Notes under the pieces: generated by a model
What the model was told of the DNA's origin: nothing
Databases searched by the model: none
The model's input: only the letters and a program-made list of their open reading frames with translations
Source: an uncultured Balneolaceae bacterium
Lineage (GTDB): Bacteria; Bacteroidota; Rhodothermia; Balneolales; Balneolaceae
NCBI GenBank assembly: GCA_913057825.1
Contig: CAJXOW010000003.1
Span: forward strand, 1-64,000
Reading direction: 5' to 3'
DNA length: 64,000 bases
In this document: in pieces, positions 1 through 10,218 of the stretch
Position numbering within the stretch: the stretch's first letter is position 1
How the letters are laid out: each line of letters begins with the position of its first letter
Translations under genes and position numbers: made by a program

Positions 1-2136
1 CTGCAGCTGCCGCAACCGGTATTGGCGCCGACTGCCCGTCCCTAATTTGGCCACTTGCAGATATTGACCAGCCACTAGATATAAAGCGTATCCCCCCGCA
101 CGGGTTCCTTGATAGGTATGCTCGAAATTGGTAAAGGCACGTGCCCGCGCCAGGCTGTGAACTGTTGTCAAGGAGTCAACGAGTTCCTGATAGGCTGTGT
201 AGGCCGAGTCGGGGTTGCCGCTTGTGGGTTTTCGGCTCTCGACCGGCAGGACCAGGTTAAACCGTTCAGCCACCCGGCGGGCGTATTCGGTTTTCGGATA
301 TTCCTTCACCAGTTGTTCGGCCAATCGACGTGACCCCGTCGTATCGTTCTCGATATAACTCATTTCCGAAAGAGAATAAAGGGTCTGTGGGATGATGGAA
401 GCCGTATCCGGGGCTTGTTCCAAAATTATGTTATAATAATGGCGAGCACTATCGGGCATATTCAGCGACAGGAAAAACGTATTGGCCAATTCATATTTTG
501 ATTTCAGAATCTCTCGCCTTTTTTGCTGCTGCGCCTCCTTACTAAACGGGATATCCTGCAGGTTGATATTAAGCTCCCGGAGCTGCTGGCCGCTCGCCAC
601 AGCTTCCGTCCCTTCCTCTGTGATGGCAGTGTCGGTTGATTGTTTCAACTGACGAATCATCTCCAGCCGGCGCCAATGATCGACAAGCGGACGGTTACCC
701 CAATAGGCTTCAAATGATTGCCGGGCTTCGGTAACCAACCGCCGGTTTTGATAATTCAGGAAACCACTGGCTCCACTTTTTTCCTCCTGTTGCGTCTGAT
801 TGCCGTAACCCTGCTGTGTTACCGTATTGGCCTGGCGACGGCGGTCCTTTTTCATCTCTTCAAGTTTTTTGCGGCGCCGCTCCTTAATCTCGGCCAATAC
901 CGAATCGAATTTGGCTTTCGGCAGTCCTCCGAGCCACAATAAACTGTCGGCCAGGTGGATTTGATCTTTCAAAGAAGCATATTCCCCGAAAGATTTAGCC
1001 AGTTCATTAGCCTGGTAATCCTCGGGCAGCTTTTCTTTGTCCACACTTACACTGGAAGCCGAGTCGTAGTAAGTCGCCGCCATCCGAAAATCTTTATACT
1101 GTTGTTGGTATAGATTTCCCAGGCCGTAATAAGTTTTAGCTTTGGTGGCAGGACTGGGATCATTCTTGGCGCCTCGCAGCACCCGATTGTATTTTGTAAT
1201 GGCCTCCTCGGAATTACCCATAGCCTGCAGCGTTCGGGCGATTTCATATTTCAGTTCGGGAAGGATTTCAAAGTTTTTATCATCCTTGCTCATGTCCACG
1301 AATATCCGGTAGGCACGCTCCAGGTTTCCGGCTTCCCTTGAAACTTCAGCCTGCTTTCTTTTAGCGTGGTATACCAGATCGTACGGCGGATGTAGGCCCG
1401 GAACCTTCCGATAGGCGCCAAACGCCTCTTCGAGCCGCTCCAATCTTTCCAGAATCTGCCCATGCAAAAAGAACGCCCGGGCCTTGTGGTCATCATCTTT
1501 CAACTCTGGAATGGCCTTAACCAGGTATTGGTCGGCCAGCTCCCACTGCTGCAGCTGACTGTAAGATTCGGCTGCTACAGCCTGCACTTCGGCCTTTAAA
1601 TGGGGCTCCCAATCTTTTATATCGTCCAGCTCATTCTGTAAATAGCTTAGAGCCTGGCTGTATAATTCCATTTCCATAAAGGTACGCGCCCTCCAATATA
1701 CCGCTTCCTGCTTCATTGACGGGTCGCTCGCATTCGAATAAAGCTCTCTGAATTTCTGTTCGGCTGAAAAATACTCCTGCTTGTAGTAATAGCTTTTACC
1801 TATTAAACGAAGCGCATCATCCACCCACTTGGATTTGTTGTATTCGCGGAGAATTTTAGCGCCTTTGGTTATGGCCTTCTCAAAATCCTGTTGCCCGGCG
1901 CTGACCGGCGCGGAATGAATCCTGACGGGTTGTTCGGGGTTGATGTTTACGCTCTGCTCCTCGACCTTCTCCAATCCGGTCTGAAAACTTCGTTTAGCGT
2001 TGTAATAAGTATTGTAATACGCAGTAAAGTCACGCCAGTGATTCTTGATGGTCGAGCCGCAGGACGACAATACCACCAGCGAAGCAATACTGAAGATTAT
2101 TAATATGTAAAAGCGTTTTGAGAACAAGTATATCAA
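1..2136 (-). CDS. PorW/SprE-like TPR lipoprotein, type IX secretion (3' end outside window)
   Basis: The frame is open on the minus strand from 2136 to the left edge (about 712 codons), so the C-terminus is missing. No in-frame ATG is near the beginning. I chose TTG at 2136-2134, which overlaps the pyk stop; a TTG three codons later is also possible. The product begins with a hydrophobic lipoprotein signal ending in VVLSSC (Cys26), then a motif of the form HWRDFTAYYNTYYNAKRSF followed by a GLEKVEE stretch. That matches the N-terminus of PorW/SprE, the outer-membrane-associated lipoproteins of type IX secretion. The rest is helical TPR-type sequence with a basic, coiled-coil-like stretch near residue 430. 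The T9SS-sorted protein at 43648 supports this role. It could be another TPR lipoprotein; the family call rests on the N-terminal motif. Confidence 0.75.
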   Translation of the reverse strand, partial: MIYLFSKRFYILIIFSIASLVVLSSCGSTIKNHWRDFTAYYNTYYNAKRSFQTGLEKVEEQSVNINPEQPVRIHSAPVSAGQQDFEKAITKGAKILREYNKSKWVDDALRLIGKSYYYKQEYFSAEQKFRELYSNASDPSMKQEAVYWRARTFMEMELYSQALSYLQNELDDIKDWEPHLKAEVQAVAAESYSQLQQWELADQYLVKAIPELKDDDHKARAFFLHGQILERLERLEEAFGAYRKVPGLHPPYDLVYHAKRKQAEVSREAGNLERAYRIFVDMSKDDKNFEILPELKYEIARTLQAMGNSEEAITKYNRVLRGAKNDPSPATKAKTYYGLGNLYQQQYKDFRMAATYYDSASSVSVDKEKLPEDYQANELAKSFGEYASLKDQIHLADSLLWLGGLPKAKFDSVLAEIKERRRKKLEEMKKDRRRQANTVTQQGYGNQTQQEEKSGASGFLNYQNRRLVTEARQSFEAYWGNRPLVDHWRRLEMIRQLKQSTDTAITEEGTEAVASGQQLRELNINLQDIPFSKEAQQQKRREILKSKYELANTFFLSLNMPDSARHYYNIILEQAPDTASIIPQTLYSLSEMSYIENDTTGSRRLAEQLVKEYPKTEYARRVAERFNLVLPVESRKPTSGNPDSAYTAYQELVDSLTTVHSLARARAFTNFEHTYQGTRAGGYALYLVAGQYLQVAKLGTGSRRQYRLRQLQ

Positions 2137-3566
2137 TCTATCGTACTTACCTTTATCATATTTGTGCGGCCGCGTTTGGCTATCGGCATACCCGTAGCAA
2201 TGATAACGCGGTCTCCTTCCTCCACCATCCCATGATCTTTGAGATGATTCTCCATTAGTCTAACGCTACTATCGGTGTCAAATATTTCCTCCAATCTCAC
2301 AGGAGTAACGCCCCAGACCAGATTTAATTGGCGACGCACCTTGTTACTCTCCGTAAACGCAATAATCGGCACTTCCGGTCTGAACTTCGCTATTCGCCGT
2401 GCCGTATTTCCGGAATGCGTGATCGTACTGATCGCTTTGGCCTCTACATACTCGGCCATGCGAACACAAGAATAGGACAGCGATTCAATGACCTGCTTCT
2501 CCTTCCACTCCGGTTTGCGATAGGTCAGGCTGTGATAGATATTCATCGACTCGCGTTCTACCGTACGACAGATGTTATCCATCACTTTAACCGATTCGAC
2601 CGGGTAGTCACCCACGGCCGTCTCGCCCGACAACATCACGGCGTCCGTTCCATCCATAACCGCATTGGCCACATCCGAGCTTTCGGCCCGGGTGGGACGC
2701 GGATTATCGAGCATCGATTCGAGCATCTGGGTTGCTGTGATAACCGGTTTGCCGGCTATACGACTTTTTTGTATCAGTTTCTTCTGAATCAATGGAACCC
2801 GCTCGCTGGGCAATTCAATGCCAAGATCTCCCCGCGCCACCATGATACCGTCCGCCTCTTCAATTATTTCATCAATGACGTTTACAGCCTCCGGTTTCTC
2901 AATTTTGGCAATAACACTGGCAAGGCTGTTTTTGGCTCGAACGCGCGATACAATCTCCTGGATGTCATTAGGGGACCGGACAAACGACATGGCAATCAGG
3001 TCGACATCCTGCTCAATACCAAACTCCAGATCCTCAATATCTTTCTCGGTCAGCGATGACATCGAAATATCGATGTCGGGCAAGTTCACCCCCTTGCGTG
3101 ATCTCAGTTGACCTCCCACTACTACCTTGGCAGTCAGCTTTTCGCCATTATTTTCCGTTACTTTGAGTTCCAGCATACCGTCATCCATCAACACGGTATT
3201 ACCAACCTCAGCATCCTTGGCCAAATAGGGATAATCAATGGGGATAAGCTGGGCGGTCCCTTCGATATCATCCGGAGTCAACGTAACTTCCGTACCCGCT
3301 TTGATCAACTGTTCCCCTCCCTTCATTCGGCCAACACGTATTTTTGGGCCCTGTAAATCCATCAATATGGGAATACTGTAACGGTATTTGCGGGCGACTT
3401 TACGCACATTCTCGATTACCTTGCGATGATCTTCGTGCGTACCGTGCGAAAAATTGAGTCGTACTACATTCATTCCTTTGCGAATAAGCGACTCAATGAC
3501 TTCTTTGGAATTGGAGCTGGGTCCAATAGTGCAAACTATTTTGGTCCTTCGTCGATTCTGGGCCAT
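2133..3566 (-). CDS. pyk: pyruvate kinase
   Basis: Catalyses phosphoenolpyruvate + ADP to pyruvate + ATP, the last step of glycolysis, in the cytoplasm. The 477-residue length is normal for the bacterial enzyme. The N-terminus carries the substrate-binding TKIVCTIGPSS and LNFSHG motifs. The active-site signature is IAKIEKPEA (Lys221), followed by MVARGDLGIE with the metal ligands near 243-250 and ATQMLESM near 279-285. The C-terminal allosteric-type domain is present from about residue 350. The stop codon overlaps the TTG start of the downstream TPR lipoprotein, so the two are probably co-transcribed. The upstream gene diverges across a 234-bp AT-rich gap that should hold both promoters. Confidence 0.98.
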   Translation of the reverse strand: MAQNRRRTKIVCTIGPSSNSKEVIESLIRKGMNVVRLNFSHGTHEDHRKVIENVRKVARKYRYSIPILMDLQGPKIRVGRMKGGEQLIKAGTEVTLTPDDIEGTAQLIPIDYPYLAKDAEVGNTVLMDDGMLELKVTENNGEKLTAKVVVGGQLRSRKGVNLPDIDISMSSLTEKDIEDLEFGIEQDVDLIAMSFVRSPNDIQEIVSRVRAKNSLASVIAKIEKPEAVNVIDEIIEEADGIMVARGDLGIELPSERVPLIQKKLIQKSRIAGKPVITATQMLESMLDNPRPTRAESSDVANAVMDGTDAVMLSGETAVGDYPVESVKVMDNICRTVERESMNIYHSLTYRKPEWKEKQVIESLSYSCVRMAEYVEAKAISTITHSGNTARRIAKFRPEVPIIAFTESNKVRRQLNLVWGVTPVRLEEIFDTDSSVRLMENHLKDHGMVEEGDRVIIATGMPIAKRGRTNMIKVSTID

Positions 3567-3800
3567 TAGCGTTTATTTAAAATTTAACTCAGGAATTGAT
3601 TGCGACGCACTGCCGTTTTGAAAACGAGCAACAGAAACTAATATTTGCCTTAACATCAAACAATAAAAAACCTGTTAAAAAAGAAATTTACAATTAGATC
3701 GTTACAAACAAGTCAATATTGTTATTACCTCTGTTTTTAAACTATTATAATGTAGTAAGATTATAATCTTCCGTTATTACACAAACTAAGCCTTCCATAT
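3567..3800. promoter_or_regulatory. divergent promoter region between pyk and the GWxTD gene
   Basis: AT-rich 234-bp gap between divergently transcribed genes. It contains a perfect 14-bp palindrome, AAGATTATAATCTT, at 3757-3770. A second perfect 16-bp palindrome, CTTCCATATATGGAAG, spans 3792-3807 and covers the ATG of the rightward gene. Either could be an operator; the second could also fold over the start codon in mRNA. No promoter consensus is clear enough to mark. Confidence 0.4.
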
Positions 3801-5270
3801 ATGGAAGTAAATATCTATACAGGCGACTTTGTCCGGTACCGTACTACTCAATTTTGGGGATTTTCTCTTTTGTTTCTTTTGCTTGTAACGGCTCTTCTTG
3901 CGGGATGCGCTCGCATGCAAAATCCCAATATAGAGCGGGGAACCATGTATCAATTCCGGGAGGGACATCCGGAAGTGAGGGTATCGGCGCTGGGGATGTT
4001 TGACCAGGACGGGGATCCCGGTTTGAATATAACGGCCGACATCGTTTATGGGAGTCTTATATTCAAGGGCAAGGAGGGAGTGTTTCAATCTTCGATCTCG
4101 CTGGATATTAAAATTGTGAAGAAAAAAGAGGAAGATGATGTAGTGGCTACCCGGCAATACTCGTTTGACATCCAGGATTCCAGCGAATCAATCGTCAACA
4201 GCCAGGACGTATTTACCTTTGAAAAAAGAATTGAGATAGAACCCGGCGATTATAAAATCTATGTGGCGGTAACCGACAAAAATTCCGACAAGCAGACGAT
4301 TCGGGTCGTCGAGGCCTCCATGCCCACCCCGGGTGAGGATCAACCGCACCTGACCAACATTCAGATGCTGGGTCGAAATCTTGAAAACAAGGGAAAAGAG
4401 TTTATACCTATCACCACCTATGACGTCGCCGGGAAAATTGATTCGCTAACCTTCAGGTTCCAGGTAAGTCATCAAAATCCCGATACCGAGATTGAAATCG
4501 AAACACGATTACTTCAGTTCAAGGCTGATACCACCCCTGCTCGTTCCATTCATTTTAACAACTATACTCCCTCGTCCATTCAATACAAAGGCATTGACAT
4601 GGATGAGCGAACCCAGCTGCAAAAAAACACCCGGATCCTCACGGAAACCGGGAATATTCTGATAGAATATAAATATTCGCTGCCCGATCGGGGCAATTAC
4701 CGATTCGAAGCACGCATTAAAGACCAGGAAGAAAAAATATACAAAGCCCGCGATTTTTCCGTGAAAAGCAAAAACTACCCGGCGGTTGAATCGACCCGCG
4801 AACTTGCCCGTCCCCTCTTCTACCTTATGAAAAAGGATAAATATGAGAAGATGATGTCGTTTTCATCGACAGACTCTATTAAAAAAATCATGGATCAGTT
4901 CTGGCTGAAGAATATCGGATCCAAAAGCAAGGCTCGCCAAGTCATTGCCAAATATTACGAACGGGTCGAAGAAGCCAACAAGCAGTTTTCAAATTTCAAG
5001 GAGGGGTGGAAAACCGATCCCGGCTACATGTATATCCTCTTTGGTCCTCCCTGGTATGTAGAGCAAAGCCTCGACATGATGCAGTGGTCCTATTCTTATA
5101 ACAGGCAGGACCCTGACTACAATTTTGTGTTTTTCCAACCTAAGATGCGTACGGAATTCTACCCCTTTGAACACCATCTCCTCAAGCGTCACAACTACTA
5201 TTACAATATAGAATACCAGCAGCGCCAACTCTGGTTGACCGGTCAGATACTGACCCGAAGCCTGCAATAA
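3801..5270 (+). CDS. GWxTD domain-containing lipoprotein
   Basis: 489 residues. An N-terminal stretch with two arginines is followed by a long hydrophobic segment and a lipobox LLAGC (Cys36), so this is an exported lipoprotein. The centre is beta-rich and resembles a secreted adhesin-like region. Near residue 402 lies GWKTDPGYMYILFGPP, the signature of the GWxTD domain, a C-terminal domain found in Bacteroidota and related phyla whose biochemical role is not established. The ATG at 3801 is the only sensible start and lies inside a 16-bp palindrome. The gene stands alone, divergent from pyk. The domain call is secure; the function is unknown. Confidence 0.88.
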   Translation: MEVNIYTGDFVRYRTTQFWGFSLLFLLLVTALLAGCARMQNPNIERGTMYQFREGHPEVRVSALGMFDQDGDPGLNITADIVYGSLIFKGKEGVFQSSISLDIKIVKKKEEDDVVATRQYSFDIQDSSESIVNSQDVFTFEKRIEIEPGDYKIYVAVTDKNSDKQTIRVVEASMPTPGEDQPHLTNIQMLGRNLENKGKEFIPITTYDVAGKIDSLTFRFQVSHQNPDTEIEIETRLLQFKADTTPARSIHFNNYTPSSIQYKGIDMDERTQLQKNTRILTETGNILIEYKYSLPDRGNYRFEARIKDQEEKIYKARDFSVKSKNYPAVESTRELARPLFYLMKKDKYEKMMSFSSTDSIKKIMDQFWLKNIGSKSKARQVIAKYYERVEEANKQFSNFKEGWKTDPGYMYILFGPPWYVEQSLDMMQWSYSYNRQDPDYNFVFFQPKMRTEFYPFEHHLLKRHNYYYNIEYQQRQLWLTGQILTRSLQ

Positions 5271-5616
5271 CGGGCGTTATTGGCCTTACTATATACCATT
5301 AGGGCAAATGGCATCCCGCGATATGCTATGCCAGCCAGATAAGAAATCAGGTATATTGATTTCAAAATGCTCAAATCGAACATAGTTAGTTTCAACTAAT
5401 TTAATCTTTATCAAGAGTTAAATATAAATCTTTGCTTTAGAGGGGAATTAATTCCATATTTGCTATTGTGAGTAAGCTTACTAAACCTTATGTAACTTCA
5501 ACAAAGCAGGAAGTCTTATTACTTATTTTAAGATAAAGGGGTATGATATATTTTTACATTATATCCTCCCAAATTCAATCACTTAACCTCAGATATAAAA
5601 AAAGTAGGGAGTATCC
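5271..5616. other. intergenic region upstream of first susC-like gene
   Basis: 346 bp without a gene. It is AT-rich and presumably holds the promoter of the SusC/SusD pair. A TTTG at 5431 and a TATTTG at 5455 loosely resemble Bacteroidota promoter elements, but the spacing is not canonical. The last part is a ribosome-binding leader (TAGGGAG at 5605-5611) conserved with the second susC-like gene. I see no repeat or RNA gene. Confidence 0.4.
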
Positions 5617-8600
5617 ATGTTTAGAAAACTACTATACTCAGCTTTAGGCCTATGTTTTGCCTTTTTGTCAACGGGTAGTCTGTTGGCCCAAAATGCGACC
5701 ATAACAGGTAAAGTTATGGATAGTGAAACCGGTGAAACACTTCCGGGAGCGCACGTGTTCATAGAAAATCTGCAACGGGGTGCCTCCACAAACATGAAGG
5801 GACGTTTTGAAATTACCGATGTCCCTGCAGGAAGCTATTCACTGACCGTTTCTTTTGTCGGCTATAATGACTTCAAGCGCAATCTAAAAATCGAGTCTGG
5901 CCAAACTCGCACAATCAATATTCATATGGTACCCAGCGAAGTGGGACTCGATGAAATAGTGGTAGTCGGGTTTGGTGAACAATCAAGGCGGCGTGTTACC
6001 AGTTCCATTTCAACCATTGATGCGGAAGATATTGGTGATGTCACTCTCGACACCTTTGAAGGCGCACTTCAGGGACGTGCTGCAGGAGTTCAAGTCACCG
6101 GTGCCAGCGGGGTGCTTGGATCTGCAGAATCCATTCGAATTCGTGGTACTACCTCCATTAACGCCAGCAGTCAGCCGCTCGTCGTTATTGATGGCATTCC
6201 GGTCACTACCAACCAGGGCGGTTCAGGTACCATTGGGGATACCTATGGTGGCTGGGCCGGCGGCGGCGGTATGAATCCGTTAATCAACATCAATCCGCAA
6301 GATATCAAATCGATACGGGTGTTAAAGGATGCAGCCGCAACTGCTGTTTATGGATCACGCGCCTCCAGCGGGGTAATCATGATCGAAACCAAAGAAGGCA
6401 TACCGGGACGAACCCTGGTTAATATCGATTACCGCGGCGGATTTACCGAGGCGACCAATAAATATGACATGCTCAACGGATCCCAATTCAAGCAGATCTG
6501 GAACGATGCCGTTGACAATGCCGGCTATCCGGGTGCCTTCAAGATACAGGCTTCCGGAGCAGACCTGCCCAGTACCGACTGGATGGATCTGGTCACCCAA
6601 CAAGGGGTTGTGCAGCAATTCAGCGGTAATGTATCCGGCGGTGATGCAGATACTCGATTTTACATTTCCGGTACTTACCAGGATCAAGAAGGATATGTAA
6701 AGAGAAATGAGTTAAAAAAGTTCTCAGCCAGGGCTAATATCGACCATACAGTTAATGAAAAGCTCAGAGTTGGACTAACCATATCCCCTACCCGTACTGA
6801 AAACTTCCGGGTAGCCACAGCAAATGCGGTTGCCGCTCCATTCACTTTTGGCGCGCTTAAAGCACCGATCGTGCCAGCCTACCAGGATAATGGAGAACCT
6901 ACCGTCCTCGAAAGCGGAGCCATACCCGCGCTAATCGGCACGGTATTCCCCGGTACGCCCGTCTCCAATCAGCTGGGGACCGACTTTACGTCGACCTCCA
7001 CGCAGGTTATTACCTCGGCCAACGCCACTTACAACTTCACCTCCTACCTGGCGGCAAAAGCCAGCTTTTCGGCCGACTACCTCCAGCTTGAGGAAAAACA
7101 ACGAATCACCTCTATTACCACTGACGGTTTCCCGAACGGGTATGGATATGCCAGTAACGAACAGTACCTGAACTGGAACTTGAATGCCAGAGTTGAATAC
7201 AACACCACTGTATTCGGTGATAATGAATTTAGCGCCATGGCCGGAATGTCGGCACAAGAGAACGAGCAGTCCACTATGTTCACCGAAGGTAACACCTTCC
7301 CGAACGACCAGTTGAAAACGCTGGCCTCTGCTGCCGATATCATAGGGGGTTCCGATGAACGGACCTCGTATGCATTCCTGGGCTACTTCTCTCGCCTTAA
7401 TCTCTCAATACAGGACAAATACATTTTCGAGGTTAACGGACGAATCGAAGGTTCTTCCCGGTTCGGTAAAGACAACCGGTATGGTACCTTTCCCTCTGGT
7501 TCATTCGGTTGGATCGTATCCGACGAGCCGTTCATGGACGGAGCGGAATTCCTGAGCTTTTTGAAACTCAGAGCCAGTTATGGACTGACCGGTAATGCCG
7601 CTATTTCCAATTTCCCGGCCCTTGCCCTGGCAGGATCCGGGCAGGATTATAATAATGTTCCGGGTATAGCTCCTTCCCAGCTAGCTAACTCTGACCTGAA
7701 GTGGGAAACGGTTCAGCAACTGGATGTCGGCCTGGATTTTGCGTTCTTCAACAACCGGGTTGACGGTTCAATAGGCTATTACAATAAAGTCACCAAGGAC
7801 CTGCTGTTAAATCGGCCAATTCCTTCAACCAACGGATTCAGTACCTTTATGCAGAATATCGGAGAAATGAAAAATACGGGATTTGAGTTCGACATCTCGG
7901 CCGATATTCTCACGGGGACCTTCAAGTGGACCAGTAATTTTAATATTGCTACCAATGAAAATGAAGTAACCAAGCTGGTTGACTCCGACGGTGACGGCGA
8001 AGGTGATGACATCATCTCAGGGGTTAACCTGGTAAGAGAGGGCGAACCGCTCGGTGCTTTTTATGTCGTCGAATATGCCGGTGTCAATCCAGAAAACGGC
8101 ATGGCCCAGTACCGGGATGCTGACGGGAATATTATTCCGAATAGTCAATTCAGTTTGGCCCATCGAAAGATTATGGGAGATCCTCATCCGGACTTCTTCG
8201 GCGGTTTCCGCAACACCTTTTATTATAAAGGGTTCGAGTTAAGTGCGCTATTTCAGTACCAGCAAGGCAACGAAATCTATCGAACGGATGGAGAATTTAC
8301 GGACACGAACTTCAACTCGCTGTTCAATCAATCCACCCGTCAAATGGACTACTGGACGCCGGATAATACCGATGCTTCGGTACCGAAGCCGATTTTCCTG
8401 GCCAACAACGGTTCCCACGCACTCAACTCACGCTATCTCGAAGACGGTTCTTACATCAGGCTTAAAAGTGCTACGTTCGCTTATACGCTGCCTGCAGGCT
8501 TGACTCCGGATATGAAGATTCGGGTCTACGTCAAAGGTCAAAATCTGCTGACATTTACCGATTTCAAGGGAATGGATCCGGAAGCGGTTGCCAATGTTAA

Positions 8601-8682
8601 TAACAACATCCGACAGGGCGACCTGTTCTTCCAGCCTCCGCAGCAGCGAACCATCTCTTTCGGTGTAAACATGAGATTCTAA
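5617..8682 (+). CDS. SusC/RagA-family TonB-linked outer membrane transporter (pair 1)
   Basis: TonB-dependent outer-membrane channel of the SusC/RagA family (1021 residues, the usual size). A 25-residue signal peptide ends in LLAQ. A carboxypeptidase-regulatory-like beta-sandwich follows (about 29-110, with TITGKVMDSETGETLPGA). The plug domain (about 115-250) has the family hallmarks EIVVVGFGEQ and VLKDAAATAVYGSRASSGVI. The remainder is the 22-strand barrel, ending in the aromatic C-terminus GVNMRF. The RBS TAGGGAG sits 5 bp before ATG. The SusD-like partner starts 31 bp downstream, so they form an operon. The substrate is unknown; no glycoside hydrolase or peptidase is next to it. Confidence 0.95.
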   Translation: MFRKLLYSALGLCFAFLSTGSLLAQNATITGKVMDSETGETLPGAHVFIENLQRGASTNMKGRFEITDVPAGSYSLTVSFVGYNDFKRNLKIESGQTRTINIHMVPSEVGLDEIVVVGFGEQSRRRVTSSISTIDAEDIGDVTLDTFEGALQGRAAGVQVTGASGVLGSAESIRIRGTTSINASSQPLVVIDGIPVTTNQGGSGTIGDTYGGWAGGGGMNPLININPQDIKSIRVLKDAAATAVYGSRASSGVIMIETKEGIPGRTLVNIDYRGGFTEATNKYDMLNGSQFKQIWNDAVDNAGYPGAFKIQASGADLPSTDWMDLVTQQGVVQQFSGNVSGGDADTRFYISGTYQDQEGYVKRNELKKFSARANIDHTVNEKLRVGLTISPTRTENFRVATANAVAAPFTFGALKAPIVPAYQDNGEPTVLESGAIPALIGTVFPGTPVSNQLGTDFTSTSTQVITSANATYNFTSYLAAKASFSADYLQLEEKQRITSITTDGFPNGYGYASNEQYLNWNLNARVEYNTTVFGDNEFSAMAGMSAQENEQSTMFTEGNTFPNDQLKTLASAADIIGGSDERTSYAFLGYFSRLNLSIQDKYIFEVNGRIEGSSRFGKDNRYGTFPSGSFGWIVSDEPFMDGAEFLSFLKLRASYGLTGNAAISNFPALALAGSGQDYNNVPGIAPSQLANSDLKWETVQQLDVGLDFAFFNNRVDGSIGYYNKVTKDLLLNRPIPSTNGFSTFMQNIGEMKNTGFEFDISADILTGTFKWTSNFNIATNENEVTKLVDSDGDGEGDDIISGVNLVREGEPLGAFYVVEYAGVNPENGMAQYRDADGNIIPNSQFSLAHRKIMGDPHPDFFGGFRNTFYYKGFELSALFQYQQGNEIYRTDGEFTDTNFNSLFNQSTRQMDYWTPDNTDASVPKPIFLANNGSHALNSRYLEDGSYIRLKSATFAYTLPAGLTPDMKIRVYVKGQNLLTFTDFKGMDPEAVANVNNNIRQGDLFFQPPQQRTISFGVNMRF

Positions 8683-8713
8683 TATGAACTGCCAAAGTCC
8701 AGAGGAATACGCT

Positions 8714-10201
8714 ATGTTCAGCAATAAAACATTACCATTACTACTAACCATACTTTTGATCGCAGCCGGTTCATGCGATATACTCGATGATCAGGCGCCT
8801 CAGCAATCGTTGCCGCTTGATGAGGCCTTTAATAACAAAGAGGCGTTAAACAGTGCTTTAATCGGTGCTTACAGTGATCTCCAGGATGATGAGGGGGATG
8901 TCGCGGGTGCCAATTGGACCCTCTTCCCTTCCATCATGGCCGACAACACGCTGTGGAACGGCTCATTTGTCTCCTACCGTAATATCGCGGTGCACGAAAT
9001 GGAACCGTCAAACCCGGCCATTACGGCTTGGTGGATCGATAGTTATGAGGTCATAAATGATGTAAATGCCATACTCAGTGCTATCCCCAACGTAGACGGT
9101 ACGAGTCCCAGCCTGAAAGGTGAGGCACTTTTCATCCGTGGAATCACCTATTTTGAATTGGTTCGGGTTTTTGCCAAACCCTGGGATACGTCATCCGACA
9201 ACTCCCATCCGGGAGTACCGATCGTAACCGATCCCACGGAAAGCTCGGATGACTTTACTTTTCCCTCCCGGGCCACCGTTGCAAAGGTTTATGGACGCGT
9301 TGTCACCGACCTGTCCGATGCTATCGACCTGCTGCCTGAAGCTAATGCCGACGGTCGCGCTACGAAATACGCCGCACAGGCTTACCTGGTAAAAGTTTTC
9401 ATGCACCAGGGTAAATACCAGAAAGCGGCCGCTATGGCGCAACAGGTAATCAATGGTCCATACAGTCTGAACGAAGATGTAGTTACTTTCTTCCGGAACG
9501 AATTTTCCGGAGAATCGATCTTCGAAATAGCCAACACGACGCAGGATAATCCCGGCACCAATGATGCTCTGCCAACCTTCTTCAATCTGGATGCACGAGA
9601 TGACATCCAAATTTCACAGAGTTTCATCGAAGCCCTGGATACGGTAATCACCGCCGACCAAAAGCAGCGAATGAATGTACAGGGTTACACCTACGAAGAT
9701 ACCCGTAACACGATGCTTCTGACTGCAAGCCAGGGCGACGATGCCCAAATCCCGGAAGCAGGAAGTGACAATACGACTAAATATGAGGATGCCGTTAATT
9801 TGGCTGACAACGCTCCCCTCCTACGTCTGGCCGACATCATACTCCTGCGAGCCGAAGCATTGGCCGAGGCCAACGGCATTAACGACGAATCAATTAATTT
9901 GCTAAATCAGGTTCGAACCCGCGCAATCATAGTTCGTGATCAAAATGGCGACCCCGTCTCCGACGAAGAAACCTATATCGGCTATGATCAGGCAGATTTC
10001 GATAATGCACAAGAGTTGATCGACGCCATTATGCTCGAAAGACGTATCGAACTCGCCTTTGAAGGGCAACGAATGCATGATCTGGTTCGAAAAGGACGAG
10101 CCGTAAGAGGAACGGCGCCGGGAGCTGACAACCTCATATTCCCTATCCCCCAGCGCGAGTTGGATGCCAATAGCAATTTGGAACAGAATCCAGGTTATTA
10201 A
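8714..10201 (+). CDS. RagB/SusD-family outer membrane lipoprotein (pair 1)
   Basis: Surface lipoprotein that caps the SusC channel and captures ligand. I chose ATG at 8714 rather than the in-frame ATG at 8684, because an AGAGGAA RBS precedes it and translation then starts with a clean lipoprotein signal ending AAGSC (Cys21). The 495 residues show SusD features: TPR-like helices including the LKGEALFIRGITYFELVRVF segment near 120-140, and a C-terminal region with LLRLADIILLRAEALAEA and MLERRIELAFEGQRMHDLVR. The final motif IFPIPQRELDAN is characteristic of the family. It ends 20 bp before a strong terminator, closing the two-gene operon. Confidence 0.95.
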   Translation: MFSNKTLPLLLTILLIAAGSCDILDDQAPQQSLPLDEAFNNKEALNSALIGAYSDLQDDEGDVAGANWTLFPSIMADNTLWNGSFVSYRNIAVHEMEPSNPAITAWWIDSYEVINDVNAILSAIPNVDGTSPSLKGEALFIRGITYFELVRVFAKPWDTSSDNSHPGVPIVTDPTESSDDFTFPSRATVAKVYGRVVTDLSDAIDLLPEANADGRATKYAAQAYLVKVFMHQGKYQKAAAMAQQVINGPYSLNEDVVTFFRNEFSGESIFEIANTTQDNPGTNDALPTFFNLDARDDIQISQSFIEALDTVITADQKQRMNVQGYTYEDTRNTMLLTASQGDDAQIPEAGSDNTTKYEDAVNLADNAPLLRLADIILLRAEALAEANGINDESINLLNQVRTRAIIVRDQNGDPVSDEETYIGYDQADFDNAQELIDAIMLERRIELAFEGQRMHDLVRKGRAVRGTAPGADNLIFPIPQRELDANSNLEQNPGY

Positions 10202-10218
10202 CAACTATGCTCCCCTTT

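Noticed and set aside
2328-3059. A 243-codon frame on the plus strand opposite pyk.
   Set aside because: It is the shadow of a highly conserved enzyme on the other strand and looks like no protein.
5431-5460. A Bacteroidota-type promoter (TTTG/TATTTG) upstream of the first susC-like gene.
   Set aside because: The -7 box does not match TAnnTTTG and the spacing is off, so it cannot be supported.
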